Shown one piece after another: positions 25,507 to 33,884 of a stretch of DNA of 47,585 nucleotides; the first letter of the stretch is position 1, and the number at the start of each line of letters is the position of its first letter. The stretch lies in NCBI GenBank assembly GCA_964624465.1, contig CAZUZD010000012.1:1-47585 (forward strand). Direction: 5' to 3'. The stretch comes from CAZUZD01 sp964624465. Lineage in GTDB: Bacteria; Planctomycetota; Planctomycetia; Isosphaerales; Isosphaeraceae. Made by a program: the position numbers and the translations under genes. The notes beneath the pieces are model-generated. The model was not told the origin of the DNA. It saw only the letters and a program-made list of their open reading frames with translations, and ran no database searches.

Positions 25507-26793
25507 TCACTCGGTGGTGCGCACCGGCTGGCCGTCGTGCAGGCGGGCCAGGCCCGTGGCCACCAGCCGATCGCCCGGCTTCAGGGCGCCGGTCGCCTGC
25601 GGCTCCGAGGGTCGGATCGCGAGCCGGTCGTCGAGGAACCCATCCAGGCTCACCGCCTGGGGCCGCACGACCTCGGTGTCCCCGTCGCGCTCCAGGCGAT
25701 AGACGATGTGCGAGCCGGGCCGATCGCCGCGCGCCACCGCCGTCATCGGCACCAGCCAGGCCGACGCCGCGCGCCCGAACGCGACCGTTGCCACCATGCC
25801 CGGCCGCAGCCCCTGCGGGGCGTCGATCCGCACCTCGACGCGATACGTCCGCGTCTGCGGATCGGCGACGGCGGCGATCTTGCTGACCACGCCCTCGAAC
25901 GTCGCGTCGGGCTGCGCGTCGCAGCTCACCGGCACCCGCTGGCCGGGGGCGAGCTGGCCCACCAGCCGGTCGGGCACCGAGCAGCTCACCTCGACGGCCG
26001 AGCGGTCGACCAGCACGAACGCCTTCTGACCGGCCGTGACCCGCTCGCCCACCTCGATCAGCCGCTCGGTCACCGTGCCGCGGGGCAGGGGGACGGTCAG
26101 CGTGCAGTAGGCCAGATCGGCCTCCGCCTGATCGAGCGCGATCCGGGCCGACTCGACCTCGCGGGCCGCCGCCGACCGCAGGGCCTCGGCGCCGCCGGCG
26201 CGGGTGCGGGTCGAGTCCAGCTCCTGGCGGCTGACCGTCTCGCGCTGGCTCAGCCGTTCGGCGCGGGCGAACTCCAGCCGGGCCCGCTCGGCGTCCGATT
26301 CGGCCGCCTCCAGCCGGGCCCGCTCCGTTGCCAGCCGCTCGGCCGCCGTGTCCCGCGCCCGGCGAAAATCGCTCGGGTCGAGCCGCGCCAGCAGCGTCCC
26401 CTCCGAGAGCTCATCCCCCAGGTCCACCGGCCGCCGCTGCGGCGGATCGCCCGCCCGTGCCCCGGCCGCCGGCACGAGGTGGAGCTCCTGCACCGTGCCG
26501 CCGACGCGGAACGACAGCTCCACCCGCCGCAGCGCGCGCACCGTGCCCGCCGACCGCGTGGCCGACTGCACCGTCTCCTCCCGCACCACCACCGCCCGCA
26601 CCGCCAGCGGCTGCGACGGCTCCGGCCGGGGCGCCCGCGCATCGGCCAGCGTCCCCAGCCCCGCCTGCAACCCGAACGCCGCCAGCCCCGTGAGCGCCAG
26701 GCCCGCGGTCCAGGTCGTCAGATTTCGACGGAACGTCGGATCAAGTCCAAAAAAAGGGCGGCGCTCAATCGAGGCCGGCGCGGAGGCATTCAT
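25507..26793 (-). CDS. RND efflux periplasmic adaptor (membrane fusion protein, HlyD/AcrA family)
   Basis: The 428-residue adaptor links the inner-membrane permease to an outer-membrane channel. One hydrophobic segment (about residues 25-50) anchors it. The first half of the lipoyl domain is VELSFRVGGTVQEL (about 90-103), followed by a long helical hairpin rich in Ala/Glu/Arg (about 150-225). The returning lipoyl half is YCTLTVPLPRGTVTERLIEVGERV, then the beta-barrel part (YRVEVRIDAPQGLRPGMVATV) and a membrane-proximal domain. The ATG at 26793 is preferred, with GAGG 9 bases upstream. It lies inside the 3' end of the tetR gene, so the two reading frames overlap by 29 bases and are probably co-translated. 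The permease follows after 113 bases. The copy of the putative operator inside its 5' end is noted separately. Confidence 0.93.
   Translation of the reverse strand: MNASAPASIERRPFFGLDPTFRRNLTTWTAGLALTGLAAFGLQAGLGTLADARAPRPEPSQPLAVRAVVVREETVQSATRSAGTVRALRRVELSFRVGGTVQELHLVPAAGARAGDPPQRRPVDLGDELSEGTLLARLDPSDFRRARDTAAERLATERARLEAAESDAERARLEFARAERLSQRETVSRQELDSTRTRAGGAEALRSAAAREVESARIALDQAEADLAYCTLTVPLPRGTVTERLIEVGERVTAGQKAFVLVDRSAVEVSCSVPDRLVGQLAPGQRVPVSCDAQPDATFEGVVSKIAAVADPQTRTYRVEVRIDAPQGLRPGMVATVAFGRAASAWLVPMTAVARGDRPGSHIVYRLERDGDTEVVRPQAVSLDGFLDDRLAIRPSEPQATGALKPGDRLVATGLARLHDGQPVRTTE
26723..26740. promoter_or_regulatory. Second copy of the putative TetR operator, inside the adaptor gene
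   Basis: TTTCGACGGAACGTCGGA resembles the palindrome before tetR at 15 of 18 positions, and both have CGACG/CGTCG arms. It encodes DPTFRRN of the adaptor, so the match may be coincidental. Confidence 0.3.
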
Positions 26794-27499
26794 CGGCAAA
26801 GACCTCACGAGTGATCCGACGGTAGGTGGCGGTGTAGTCCCAGTCGCGGCTCAGGGGCCGCCAGTCGTAGCCGTCGGCCAGGCGGTCCAGGTGCATCCGC
26901 ATGATGCGGAACGGCGCCGTGACGCCGTGCTGGGCCAGCAGCGGGCGGTGGTTCTGCATCACCAGGTGGTAGCCCAGGCTCAGGCCCCAGAGCACCGACA
27001 CGAGGTCGGCCGGTTGCAGGTCGGCGGGCAGCTCCAGGTCGCCGGCGTCGATGCTGTCCTGCACCAGGCCGACCAGGCGGGTGATGCAGTCCGACTCCAG
27101 CTTCTGCAGGGTCGCGCGCCGCTCGGGTGTCGCCCGGTCGCCAAGGTCGGCCAGCTCGATGACCAGCTCGGAGTGGAAGTGGTGCGGGTGCAGCCGGACG
27201 AACAGCTCATCGGCCACGCCCACCGCCAGCATCCGCTCGCGGGGCCGACCGACGAACCCGCACGCCCGCTGGAACAGCGCCGACCGGGCCTCGGCGCTCT
27301 GGATGGCCAGCGCCGTGACGAGGTCCTCCTTCGAGCAGAAGTGCTGATACACCGTGCCCTTGGAGTATTCCGTCGCCTCCGCCAGCCGGTCCATGCTCAG
27401 GCCCGCGAACCCCTGCTCGATGAGCATGCGGCGCGCGTGCTCGAGCAGGGATTGCTCCCGCTGCTGGATCTCGCGCTGCTTCCGCGTCAGTGTGCCCAT
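26765..27499 (-). CDS. TetR/AcrR-family transcriptional repressor of the efflux operon
   Basis: The 244-residue regulator has the TetR N-terminal DNA-binding domain (about residues 18-62). It shows ARRMLIEQGFAGLSMDRLAE, then the recognition helix region YSKGTVYQHFCSKEDLVTAL. The all-helical C-terminal domain (about 80-230) would bind the inducing ligand and dimerise. It starts with ATG at 27499. An exact palindrome CGACGGTTCGTCG, flanked by TTTT and AAAA, lies 8-29 bases upstream and is the expected operator. The adaptor and permease genes follow on the same strand with overlap or short gaps, so the repressor most likely controls its own operon. This order (regulator first, co-transcribed) is common for AcrR-type pumps. 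The ligand cannot be inferred. Confidence 0.93.
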   Translation of the reverse strand: MGTLTRKQREIQQREQSLLEHARRMLIEQGFAGLSMDRLAEATEYSKGTVYQHFCSKEDLVTALAIQSAEARSALFQRACGFVGRPRERMLAVGVADELFVRLHPHHFHSELVIELADLGDRATPERRATLQKLESDCITRLVGLVQDSIDAGDLELPADLQPADLVSVLWGLSLGYHLVMQNHRPLLAQHGVTAPFRIMRMHLDRLADGYDWRPLSRDWDYTATYRRITREVFADECLRAGLD

Positions 27500-27506
27500 G
27501 TCTCAA

Positions 27507-27528
27507 TTTTCGACGGTTCGTCGGAAAA
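27507..27528. promoter_or_regulatory. Putative TetR-family operator upstream of the efflux operon
   Basis: CGACGGTTCGTCG (27511-27523) is an inverted repeat with 5-base arms around GTT. TTTT precedes it and GAAAA follows it, and it ends 8 bases before the tetR start codon. Such short palindromes at the regulator's own promoter are the usual TetR-family operators. Confidence 0.55.
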
Positions 27529-27586
27529 AGTCAAATGCAATCCGGGACGCGGGGGATTGAGCGTTGGGGGGAAGGTCGATCGGGAG

Positions 27587-27827
27587 GCCGCCTGTCGCTG
27601 CACGACCCGGTGGGTCGCCCGGACAACTTGTTTGTCCGGGTCGCGCAGCGACAGGCGGCGTCAGGGCGGCCCCCGATTGATCTCAGTCGGTCCAGTTTTT
27701 CCACGTTCGCGGCGGCGATCGTGAGAGGCGGACGGGCCGGGACTGCTCGGTCATTGGTCGAGTCGAACGGCTCGACCGAAGCCGCCTGTCGCTGCGCGAC
27801 CCGGACAACAAGTTGTCCGGGCTACCC
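27587..27827. mobile_element. MITE/REP-like element, copy 2, with an extra inverted arm
   Basis: The element at 27612-27827 starts GGGTCGCCCGGACAACTTG and ends CCGGGCTACCC, in the same orientation as the copy at 21478-21715. The arms are nearly identical; inside, only short blocks are shared (GGCGATCGTGA, AGTCGAACGGC). Directly before it lies one more arm (27587-27610, GCCGCCTGTCGCTGCACGAC...). This can pair with the element's left arm to give a nested hairpin of about 70 bases. No coding capacity or target duplication is seen. It lies between tetR and the oxidoreductase gene. Confidence 0.7.
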
Positions 27828-27919
27828 AGGTGTTTTTGACGTTGATGAGATAGCAGCCGGCCGGGGCGAGGGGTCCCGGCCGGCTCCGAAACGTCGGGTC
27901 GAGCCGGATCGGGTGCGGC

Positions 27920-29311
27920 TCAGCTGCGGGTGACTTCCCAGCCGCGGCGGTACTCGGTCTGGATGAGGGCGTTGGCCTCGGGCACGTTGGTGACCTTGAG
28001 GCCGGGGCCGTCCCACTCGAGGGTCTTGCCGCAGCGGATGGCGACATTGCCGAGGAGGAACGTCTCGGTGAGCAGGCTGGCGATGTCGAAGTTCGAGTAC
28101 GCGATCTCGGGTTTGCCCTCCTGGATCGCCTTGACCCACTCGGCCTTCATGCCCTGGTCGCCGCCGCCGTTGGTGGGGAGCTTCTCGGGGGTGTCGAAGT
28201 TCTTGCCCGAGCCCAGCTCCTCGGGGGAGATCCGGAACTTCGCGCCGTAGTCGTCGGGGGAGTACATGACGCCCTTGTCGCCGACCATGAACGAGCCGCT
28301 GCCGGGGAGCTTCTCGCCCGGCTTGAGGAACTTGCTGGTGATGGCCTCGTCGGGCAGGACGAGCTTGCCGTCCTTCTTGCCCTCGTACCAGGTGACGGTG
28401 CAGGGGGGCATGTCGCCGCGGGCGGGGAACTTGATGGTGACCTTGGCCCAGCCGGGGAAGGTCTCGGTGTTCACGTCGCCGGCCTCGGCCGAGATCGTCG
28501 TCGGGTACTCGAGCTTGAGGGCGCGGAAGGCCATGTTGGCGGTGTGGCAGGCCATGTCGCCGATGGCGCCGGTGCCGAAGTCGAGCCAGCCCCGCCAGTT
28601 GAACGGGTGGTAGCACTTGTTGCCCACGAACGGCCGCAGCGGGGCGCCGGCGAGGAACTCATCCCAGTGGATGCCGGCCGGCCAGACGTCGGCCTTGTCG
28701 GGGCGCTTGGTCACCTCGGGGGCCTGCGGCCAGATCGGCCGGTTGGTCCAGATGTGGGCCTCGCGCACCGGGCCGATGATGCCGCCCTGGATCAGCTCGA
28801 CGGCGCGCCGCAGGCCGTTCTCGGCCGAGCCCTGGTTGCCCATCTGGGTGCAGACGCCGTACTTCTTGGCCGCCTCGCGGAGCACGCGGGCCTCGAAGAC
28901 CGAGTGCGTCAGCGGCTTCTGGCAATAGACGTGCTTGCCCTGGCGGATCGCCATCAGCGAGGCCAGCGCGTGCGAGTGATCCGGCGTGCTGACGGTGACG
29001 GCGTCGATCTGCTTGCCCATCTCGTCGAGCAGCTTGCGGAAGTCGTGATACTTCTTGGCACCCGGCCACTTGGCGGCCTTGGGGGCGAGCATGCCCTCGT
29101 CGATGTCGCAGAGGGCGACCACCTCGCCCAGGGTGCCGGCCTGGTCGATGTCGCTGGAGCCCTTGCCGCCCACGCCGATGCCGGCGATGCGCAGGGTCTC
29201 GTTCGGCTTGCGACCCAGCCGGGCGGCCGAGTACGCCGGCGCCGAGTAGAAGTAACCGAGGCCGGCCGCACCGGCACCCAGGAAGCCGCGGCGATTCACG
29301 TTCGGGGTCAT
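27920..29311 (-). CDS. Tat-exported Gfo/Idh/MocA-family oxidoreductase
   Basis: The 463-residue NAD(P)-dependent oxidoreductase family member starts with a twin-arginine signal (NRRGFLGAGAAGLGYF, Arg7-Arg8), so it is probably exported folded to the periplasm. The Rossmann fold follows (LRIAGIGVGGKGSSD, then VVALCDIDEG). The family motif is CQKPLTHSVFEAR, where Gln replaces the more usual Glu of EKP. The C-terminal alpha/beta domain contains GTGAIGDMACHTANM. Members act on sugars or sugar derivatives; exported versions are expanded in planctomycetes, and their substrates are mostly unknown. The ATG at 29311 is chosen because it places the Tat motif at the N-terminus and has GGAG 11 bases upstream. 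The open frame continues over 400 codons further, but that part is antisense to the thiolase gene and not real. It is transcribed alone. Confidence 0.92.
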   Translation of the reverse strand: MTPNVNRRGFLGAGAAGLGYFYSAPAYSAARLGRKPNETLRIAGIGVGGKGSSDIDQAGTLGEVVALCDIDEGMLAPKAAKWPGAKKYHDFRKLLDEMGKQIDAVTVSTPDHSHALASLMAIRQGKHVYCQKPLTHSVFEARVLREAAKKYGVCTQMGNQGSAENGLRRAVELIQGGIIGPVREAHIWTNRPIWPQAPEVTKRPDKADVWPAGIHWDEFLAGAPLRPFVGNKCYHPFNWRGWLDFGTGAIGDMACHTANMAFRALKLEYPTTISAEAGDVNTETFPGWAKVTIKFPARGDMPPCTVTWYEGKKDGKLVLPDEAITSKFLKPGEKLPGSGSFMVGDKGVMYSPDDYGAKFRISPEELGSGKNFDTPEKLPTNGGGDQGMKAEWVKAIQEGKPEIAYSNFDIASLLTETFLLGNVAIRCGKTLEWDGPGLKVTNVPEANALIQTEYRRGWEVTRS

Positions 29312-29664
29312 GGTCGAGAGGTCTCCAGCGAGGAAGACGGCACCAGTGCGCCGATGTCCGGAAGATAGCGCGCCCGCCGGGGCCGCACAACCGGAGACCC
29401 CGTCCCATCCCCGCCCCCCCGCGGATCCGGGTCGACCGTCCCCAACCCCGCCAGGAGGGAAGCCGTCGACAGAACCGGAACAACCCACAAAATCGCCGCG
29501 ACCCTCAAGGCCGGGTGTTCGCCAGCTCGCTGGATCCATAACGCCCATTATCAGACGATCGTCCGGCACCGTTCTCGGTCCCCTGCCGGTCGGGTCCAGC
29601 ACCGTGGTGATCGGGGCGGCGGCTGGATCGTCGCTGCTCCTGGTGGGACGCGACCGGGACCCGG
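29312..29664. other. Intergenic region between thiolase and oxidoreductase
   Basis: These 353 bases contain no gene and no strong hairpin with a T-run. The oxidoreductase promoter and thiolase terminator should lie here but were not recognised. Confidence 0.5.
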
Positions 29665-30852
29665 TCAGTCGACGGTCTCGACGGCCAGGGCGACGGCCTC
29701 GCCGCCGCCGATGCAGAGGCTCGCGACGCCGCGACGGCCGCCGCCGGTGGCCAGGGCGTTCAGGAGGGTGACGAGCACCCGGGCGCCGCTGGCGCCGATG
29801 GGGTGGCCCAGGGCGACGGCGCCGCCGTTGACGTTGACGCGGTCGCCGGGCAGGCCGAGTTCCCGCTCGGCGGCCAGGCCCACGGCGGCGAACGCCTCGT
29901 TGATCTCGAAGCGGTCCACGCCCTCGGCGGACCAGCCGACCTGCTCCAGCAACCGCCGCACCGCGCCGACGGGGGCGGTCGTGAACCACTCGGGCTCCTG
30001 GCTGAACGTGCTGGCCCCGACGATCCGGGCCAGCGGCCGGAGCCCCAGTCGGCGAGCGGTGTCGGAGCCGACCACGACCAGGGCGGCGGCGCCGTCGTTG
30101 ATGCTGGAGGCGTTGCCGGCGGTGATCGTGCCGTCCGCGTCGAAGGCCGGCTTCAGGGCCCGGAGCTTCGCCTCGTCGAACCGGGCCGGGCCCTCGTCGG
30201 TGTCGACGAGGGTCGTTTTGCCACGGACCGTCACCTCGACGGGCACGATCTCGCGGGCCGTGTGCCCGCCGTCGGCCGCCTGGCGGGCGCGCTGGTGGCT
30301 GCGGACGGCGTAATCGTCCTGCTGCTGGCGGGTGAACCCGAAGTGTCCGGCGCAGCGCTCGCCATAGGTGCCCATGTGGCGGTCGCCGTACACGTCCCAG
30401 AGGCCATCCACCAGGAGCGAGTCGAGCAACTCGCCGTGGCCGAGCCGGTAGCCCTCGCGGGCCTTGGGCAGCAGGTAGGGGGCGCGGCTCATGCTCTCCA
30501 TGCCGCCGGCGACGACGATCCCGGCCTCGCCGAGCCGGATCGCCTGGGCGGCGAGCATCACCGCCTTCAGGCCCGAGCCGCACACCTTGTTGACGGTCGT
30601 GGCCCCGACCGAGGGCGGCAGGCCGGCGAACAGCGTCGCCTGCCGCGCGGGGTTCTGGCCCTGCCCGGCGGCGACGACGTTGCCGAGGATCACCTCATCG
30701 ACGTCCTCGGGCCGGACGTTCGCCCGCTCCAGGGCCGCCCGGATGCAGGTCGCCCCCAGCCGGGGCGCGGGCACGCTCGCCAGCGCCCCGCCGAGGGCCC
30801 CGATGGGGGTCCGCACGCCGCTGACGATCCAGACGTCGTTGCTCGGAGTCAT
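29665..30852 (-). CDS. Acetyl-CoA acetyltransferase (thiolase)
   Basis: The 395-residue enzyme is a full-length biosynthetic/degradative thiolase II, condensing two acetyl-CoA to acetoacetyl-CoA or cleaving the reverse. The acyl-accepting Cys91 stands in NKVCGSGLKAV. The oxyanion/His motifs NEAFAAV (about 310) and GHPIGASGAR (about 347) are present, as is the second catalytic Cys in SLCIGGGEAVAL near the end. These together define the AtoB/PhaA group. The ATG at 30852 has GGGAGG 9 bases upstream. A small gene ends 43 bases upstream on the same strand and may be co-transcribed. No reductase or synthase of polyhydroxyalkanoate synthesis is nearby, so the pathway (storage polymer, fatty acid, or isoprenoid precursor) is undecided. 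Confidence 0.95.
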   Translation of the reverse strand: MTPSNDVWIVSGVRTPIGALGGALASVPAPRLGATCIRAALERANVRPEDVDEVILGNVVAAGQGQNPARQATLFAGLPPSVGATTVNKVCGSGLKAVMLAAQAIRLGEAGIVVAGGMESMSRAPYLLPKAREGYRLGHGELLDSLLVDGLWDVYGDRHMGTYGERCAGHFGFTRQQQDDYAVRSHQRARQAADGGHTAREIVPVEVTVRGKTTLVDTDEGPARFDEAKLRALKPAFDADGTITAGNASSINDGAAALVVVGSDTARRLGLRPLARIVGASTFSQEPEWFTTAPVGAVRRLLEQVGWSAEGVDRFEINEAFAAVGLAAERELGLPGDRVNVNGGAVALGHPIGASGARVLVTLLNALATGGGRRGVASLCIGGGEAVALAVETVD

Positions 30853-30895
30853 GAGCGTGAGCCTCCCGCGGGGATCGTCGGCAGCCGTGAGCGGG

Positions 30896-31204
30896 TCAAT
30901 CGGTCGTAGGTCGGCCGCCGAGCGTCGCCAGGCCCGCCCGGGTCGTCGCGCCGGCGGACGGCAATCCCGCCTGGAGCCCGGCCGTGACCGACCGGACGCC
31001 CTCCAGGGTGGATCGGGCCAGCTCGCGGGCGAGCGCGGTCGGATCGGGGGTCGGGTCGTCGGACCACTCGACGACCGGCGCGAAGGCGGGCTCGGCGAGG
31101 GCGTCCGCCACCCGCTCCCGCAGGGTCGAGAGGCGGGCGGCCGTGGGGGTCGGCACGAGGCCCCGGGCCGCGCCGCGACAGGTCCCGATCAGGTGGTCCA
31201 GCAT
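30896..31204 (-). CDS. Small helical hypothetical protein upstream of thiolase
   Basis: I do not recognise the 102-residue product. It is Ala/Arg/Thr-rich and probably mostly helical (TAARLSTLRERVADALAEP, PTALARELARSTLEGVRSVTAGL), with no membrane segment or cysteine pair apart from one early Cys. The ATG at 31204 is chosen because GGGAG stands 9 bases upstream; an ATG at 31210 is too close to that site. It ends 43 bases before the thiolase gene, so an operon is likely. Amphipathic small proteins beside thiolases are sometimes granule-surface proteins, but there is no motif here to support that. It could also be spurious, given the GC-rich background. Confidence 0.5.
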   Translation of the reverse strand: MLDHLIGTCRGAARGLVPTPTAARLSTLRERVADALAEPAFAPVVEWSDDPTPDPTALARELARSTLEGVRSVTAGLQAGLPSAGATTRAGLATLGGRPTTD

Positions 31205-31654
31205 GGCCATCGGCTCCCGGTTCTGGGGCCGGCACCCGCCCGGCACGCCTCGACGCGGCCGGGGGCGACCCCGAAAGCCTCATCGTTCGGGCGCCCGCCC
31301 CGGCCGTCAACCGGCGAACGCAGCCGAATCGATCGGCGATCCGGCTCCGGGCCGGCCCCGGGCGGTCGCCGCTGCCGATTTGTCGAAACATCGTGGCGGC
31401 ATGTCGTTTCCGCGGGGCAGCACCGGTGCTCGCACCGGGCAACGTGGCACCGCCCCGCGGGGATGGCAGGTGGCGGGGAGACTCTGGCGGCTGGTAAGCT
31501 CTGATTCCTTGGTGGGCCCATCCTGGCGCGGCCCGGGGAACTGCCCCCCCCGCGCCCGGGATGCGTCCCCGCAGCGCTCCTGGTTCCCAGCCAGAGCCGA
31601 CCCGCGTTTGCCTCTGACGGCCGGTCGTTCGACCGACATCTGCGAGCCCTCGGA
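31205..31654. other. Divergent intergenic region upstream of the ABC exporter operon
   Basis: These 450 bases should hold the promoters for the wzm-wzt operon and for the small-protein/thiolase pair. No gene and no consensus promoter was found. A short palindrome GCACCGGTGC lies near 31424. Confidence 0.5.
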
Positions 31655-32545
31655 ATGACCCGGACTTCCCCCCTCGCCGCCCCGGCCTCGCCCGATGCCG
31701 GGGCGCCGCCACGCCCTGCCGCCCTGCCGATCACGCGGCTGGACCCGCCGGGCGGCTGGGAGCTGCTGAACCTCTCGGAGCTCTGGCAGTACCGCGAGCT
31801 GATCTTCTTCCTGAGCTGGCGCGACGTGAAGGTGCGGTACAAGCAGACGCTGCTGGGGGCCGCCTGGGCCATCCTCCAGCCGGCGCTGATGATGGTCGTC
31901 TTCACGATCTTCTTCGCCAGGATGGCCAACGTGTCGTCGGGCGGCGTGCCCTACCCGCTATTCGCCTACACCGGGCTGCTGCCCTGGACGTTCTTCTCGT
32001 CGGCGCTCAGCAACGCCGGCAGCAGCGTGGTGAACTCGGAGCGGCTGATCACCAAGATCTACTTCCCCCGCCTGGCCGTGCCGCTGGCGGCCGTCTCGGC
32101 GGCGCTGGCCGACTTCGTGATGGCCTTCGGCCTGCTGCTGGCGATGATGCTCTACTACGGTTACCTGCCGGGCGTCGGGTTCCTGCTGGTGCCGGTCGTC
32201 ATGGCGCTGCTGGCCTTCGGGGCGCTCGGGCTGGGGGCGATGCTGGCGGCCCTGAACGTCTCGTACCGCGACTTCCGTTACATCATCCCGTTCTTCGTCC
32301 AGCTCGGCATGTTCGCCACGCCGTCGATCTACATGGTGCCGAACCTCAACGGCTCGCTGGTCTCACGGCTGGCGCTGACGCTGAACCCGATCACCGCGCT
32401 GGTCTCGACGTTCCGGGCCGCGATCCTGGGCGGTCCGATCCCCTGGGCCGGCCTGGGCCTCTCGGCCGTGCTGCTGGTGACGCTGGCCGTGCTGGGCCTG
32501 TTCTACTTTCGTCGGGCCGAGGCCCACTTCGCCGACGTGATCTGA
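31655..32545 (+). CDS. wzm: Polysaccharide ABC transporter, permease (Wzm/ABC-2 type)
   Basis: The 296-residue membrane protein has a cytoplasmic N-terminus of about 45 residues, then the amphipathic helix and gate region typical of ABC-2 permeases (ELIFFLSWRDVKVRYKQTLLG). Six hydrophobic segments follow, with the characteristic LLPWTFFSSALSNAGSSVVN and LNVSYRDFRYIIPFFVQLGMFATPS. It forms the inner-membrane channel for lipid-linked polysaccharide such as O-antigen or capsule-like polymer. The ATPase gene follows after 61 bases on the same strand. It is the first gene of a four-gene group (permease, ATPase, methyltransferase, glycosyltransferase). Confidence 0.95.
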   Translation: MTRTSPLAAPASPDAGAPPRPAALPITRLDPPGGWELLNLSELWQYRELIFFLSWRDVKVRYKQTLLGAAWAILQPALMMVVFTIFFARMANVSSGGVPYPLFAYTGLLPWTFFSSALSNAGSSVVNSERLITKIYFPRLAVPLAAVSAALADFVMAFGLLLAMMLYYGYLPGVGFLLVPVVMALLAFGALGLGAMLAALNVSYRDFRYIIPFFVQLGMFATPSIYMVPNLNGSLVSRLALTLNPITALVSTFRAAILGGPIPWAGLGLSAVLLVTLAVLGLFYFRRAEAHFADVI

Positions 32546-32606
32546 GGACGGCGCCGCGTCGTCGCCCCGGGTCGCTTCCCCCTCGTCGTGTGCTCGTCAG
32601 GTTGCC

Positions 32607-33884
32607 ATGATTCGCGTCCAGAACCTCAGCAAGTCGTACCAGCTGCGGGGCGAGAACGCCGCCAGCTATCGCACCCTGCGCGACAGCCTGCGCGACGCCG
32701 GCCAGGGCCTGGTCCGCCGCGCCCTCGGGCGTGGCGGGCCGGCGGCCGACCCCTCGCACGTCTTCTGGGCGCTCAACGACGTCTCGTTCGAGATCCCCTC
32801 GGGCCAGATCGTCGGCATCGTCGGCCCCAACGGCGCCGGCAAGAGCACGCTCCTGAAGATCCTGAGCCGGATCACGCGGCCCACCCGAGGGCACGTCGAG
32901 TACCACGGCCGGATCGGCAGCCTGCTGGAGGTCGGCACCGGGTTCCACCACGAGCTATCCGGGCGCGAGAACATCTTCCTGAACGGCAGCATCCTGGGCA
33001 TGAGCCGGCAGGAGATCACGGCCCGGTTCGACGAGATCGTGGCGTTCGCCGGGGTCGAGCGGTTCCTGGACACGCCGGTGAAGCGGTACTCCAGCGGCAT
33101 GTTCGTGCGGCTGGCCTTCTCGGTGGCGGCGCACCTGGAGCCCGAGATCCTGATCATCGACGAGGTGCTCGCCGTCGGCGACGCCGAGTTCCAGCGCAAG
33201 TGCCTGGGAAAGATGGGCGAGGTCGGCCGATCGGGGCGCACGGTGCTGTTCGTGAGCCATAATATGGCGGCCGTCGAGGCGCTCTGCGGGCGCTGCCTGA
33301 TGATGGAATCGGGCCGCCTGATCCAGGACGGGCCCACGGCCGAGGTCCTCTCGCACTACCATCGCCGCACCGAGGCCAGCCAGGTCGGGCATCAGAGCCT
33401 GACCGAGCACGCCGGCCGCACCTCGGCGTCGGTGCCCCTGCTCCAGGAGCTGACGCTGGGCGACGGCACGGTGGAGCCGGTCGAGAGCATCCGGCCCGGC
33501 GGCACGCTCACGGTGAAGGTCGCGTTCTCGACGGCGGGCAAGATCCTCTCGCCCAAGCTCGGCGTGGTCGTCAAGACGGCCGCCGGGGCCCCCATCTTCC
33601 TGGTCGGAAACCGATACCTGCCCGGGTTCGACTTCGAGCATCGCTGTTATGATGAGGCGACGTTGACCTGCCGCCTCGAGAACCTGCCGCTGATGCCCGG
33701 TTACTACTGGGTCGACGTGATGCTGGGCGAGGACGTGAAGACCTGGGACACGATCCACAACGCCGTCTGCTTCGAGGTCCGTTCCGGCGACGTCTACGGG
33801 TCCGGGAAGCTGCCGCCGCCGAACGCCGGCCCGATCTGCTGGCCCGCCACCTTCGAGCTCAACGAGTGGGTACCCACGCCATGA
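32607..33884 (+). CDS. wzt: Polysaccharide ABC transporter, ATP-binding protein with Wzt-type C-terminal domain
   Basis: The 425-residue protein powers the Wzm permease. Its ATPase domain shows Walker A GPNGAGKST (about 74-82) and the short signature YSSGMFVRLAF (about 155-165), typical of the Wzt/TagH class. Walker B ILIIDEVLAVGD and the switch His in LFVSHN are also present. The extra C-terminal domain (about 270-420) is beta-rich, with RLENLPLMPGYYWVDVML, and resembles the carbohydrate-binding domain of Wzt. That domain recognises the modified non-reducing end of the finished chain. The following methyltransferase, which could add such a terminal mark, overlaps the stop codon (ATGA), and this gives the coupling a functional sense. 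The ATG at 32607 has AGG 6 bases upstream. Confidence 0.95.
   Translation: MIRVQNLSKSYQLRGENAASYRTLRDSLRDAGQGLVRRALGRGGPAADPSHVFWALNDVSFEIPSGQIVGIVGPNGAGKSTLLKILSRITRPTRGHVEYHGRIGSLLEVGTGFHHELSGRENIFLNGSILGMSRQEITARFDEIVAFAGVERFLDTPVKRYSSGMFVRLAFSVAAHLEPEILIIDEVLAVGDAEFQRKCLGKMGEVGRSGRTVLFVSHNMAAVEALCGRCLMMESGRLIQDGPTAEVLSHYHRRTEASQVGHQSLTEHAGRTSASVPLLQELTLGDGTVEPVESIRPGGTLTVKVAFSTAGKILSPKLGVVVKTAAGAPIFLVGNRYLPGFDFEHRCYDEATLTCRLENLPLMPGYYWVDVMLGEDVKTWDTIHNAVCFEVRSGDVYGSGKLPPPNAGPICWPATFELNEWVPTP

Noticed and set aside
22781..25702. 973-codon plus-strand open frame across the RND gene
   Set aside because: It is His/Arg/Asp/Gly-rich without family resemblance; the minus strand encodes a full RND permease.
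21451..27919. Insertion sequence with transposase around the efflux operon
   Set aside because: No transposase or fragment of one is encoded between or beside the inverted-repeat elements; only non-coding MITE/REP-like copies are present.
27920..30583. Fusion of the Gfo/Idh/MocA protein with an N-terminal extension of over 400 residues
   Set aside because: The extension is antisense to the thiolase gene. The Tat signal and ribosome-binding site place the start at 29311.
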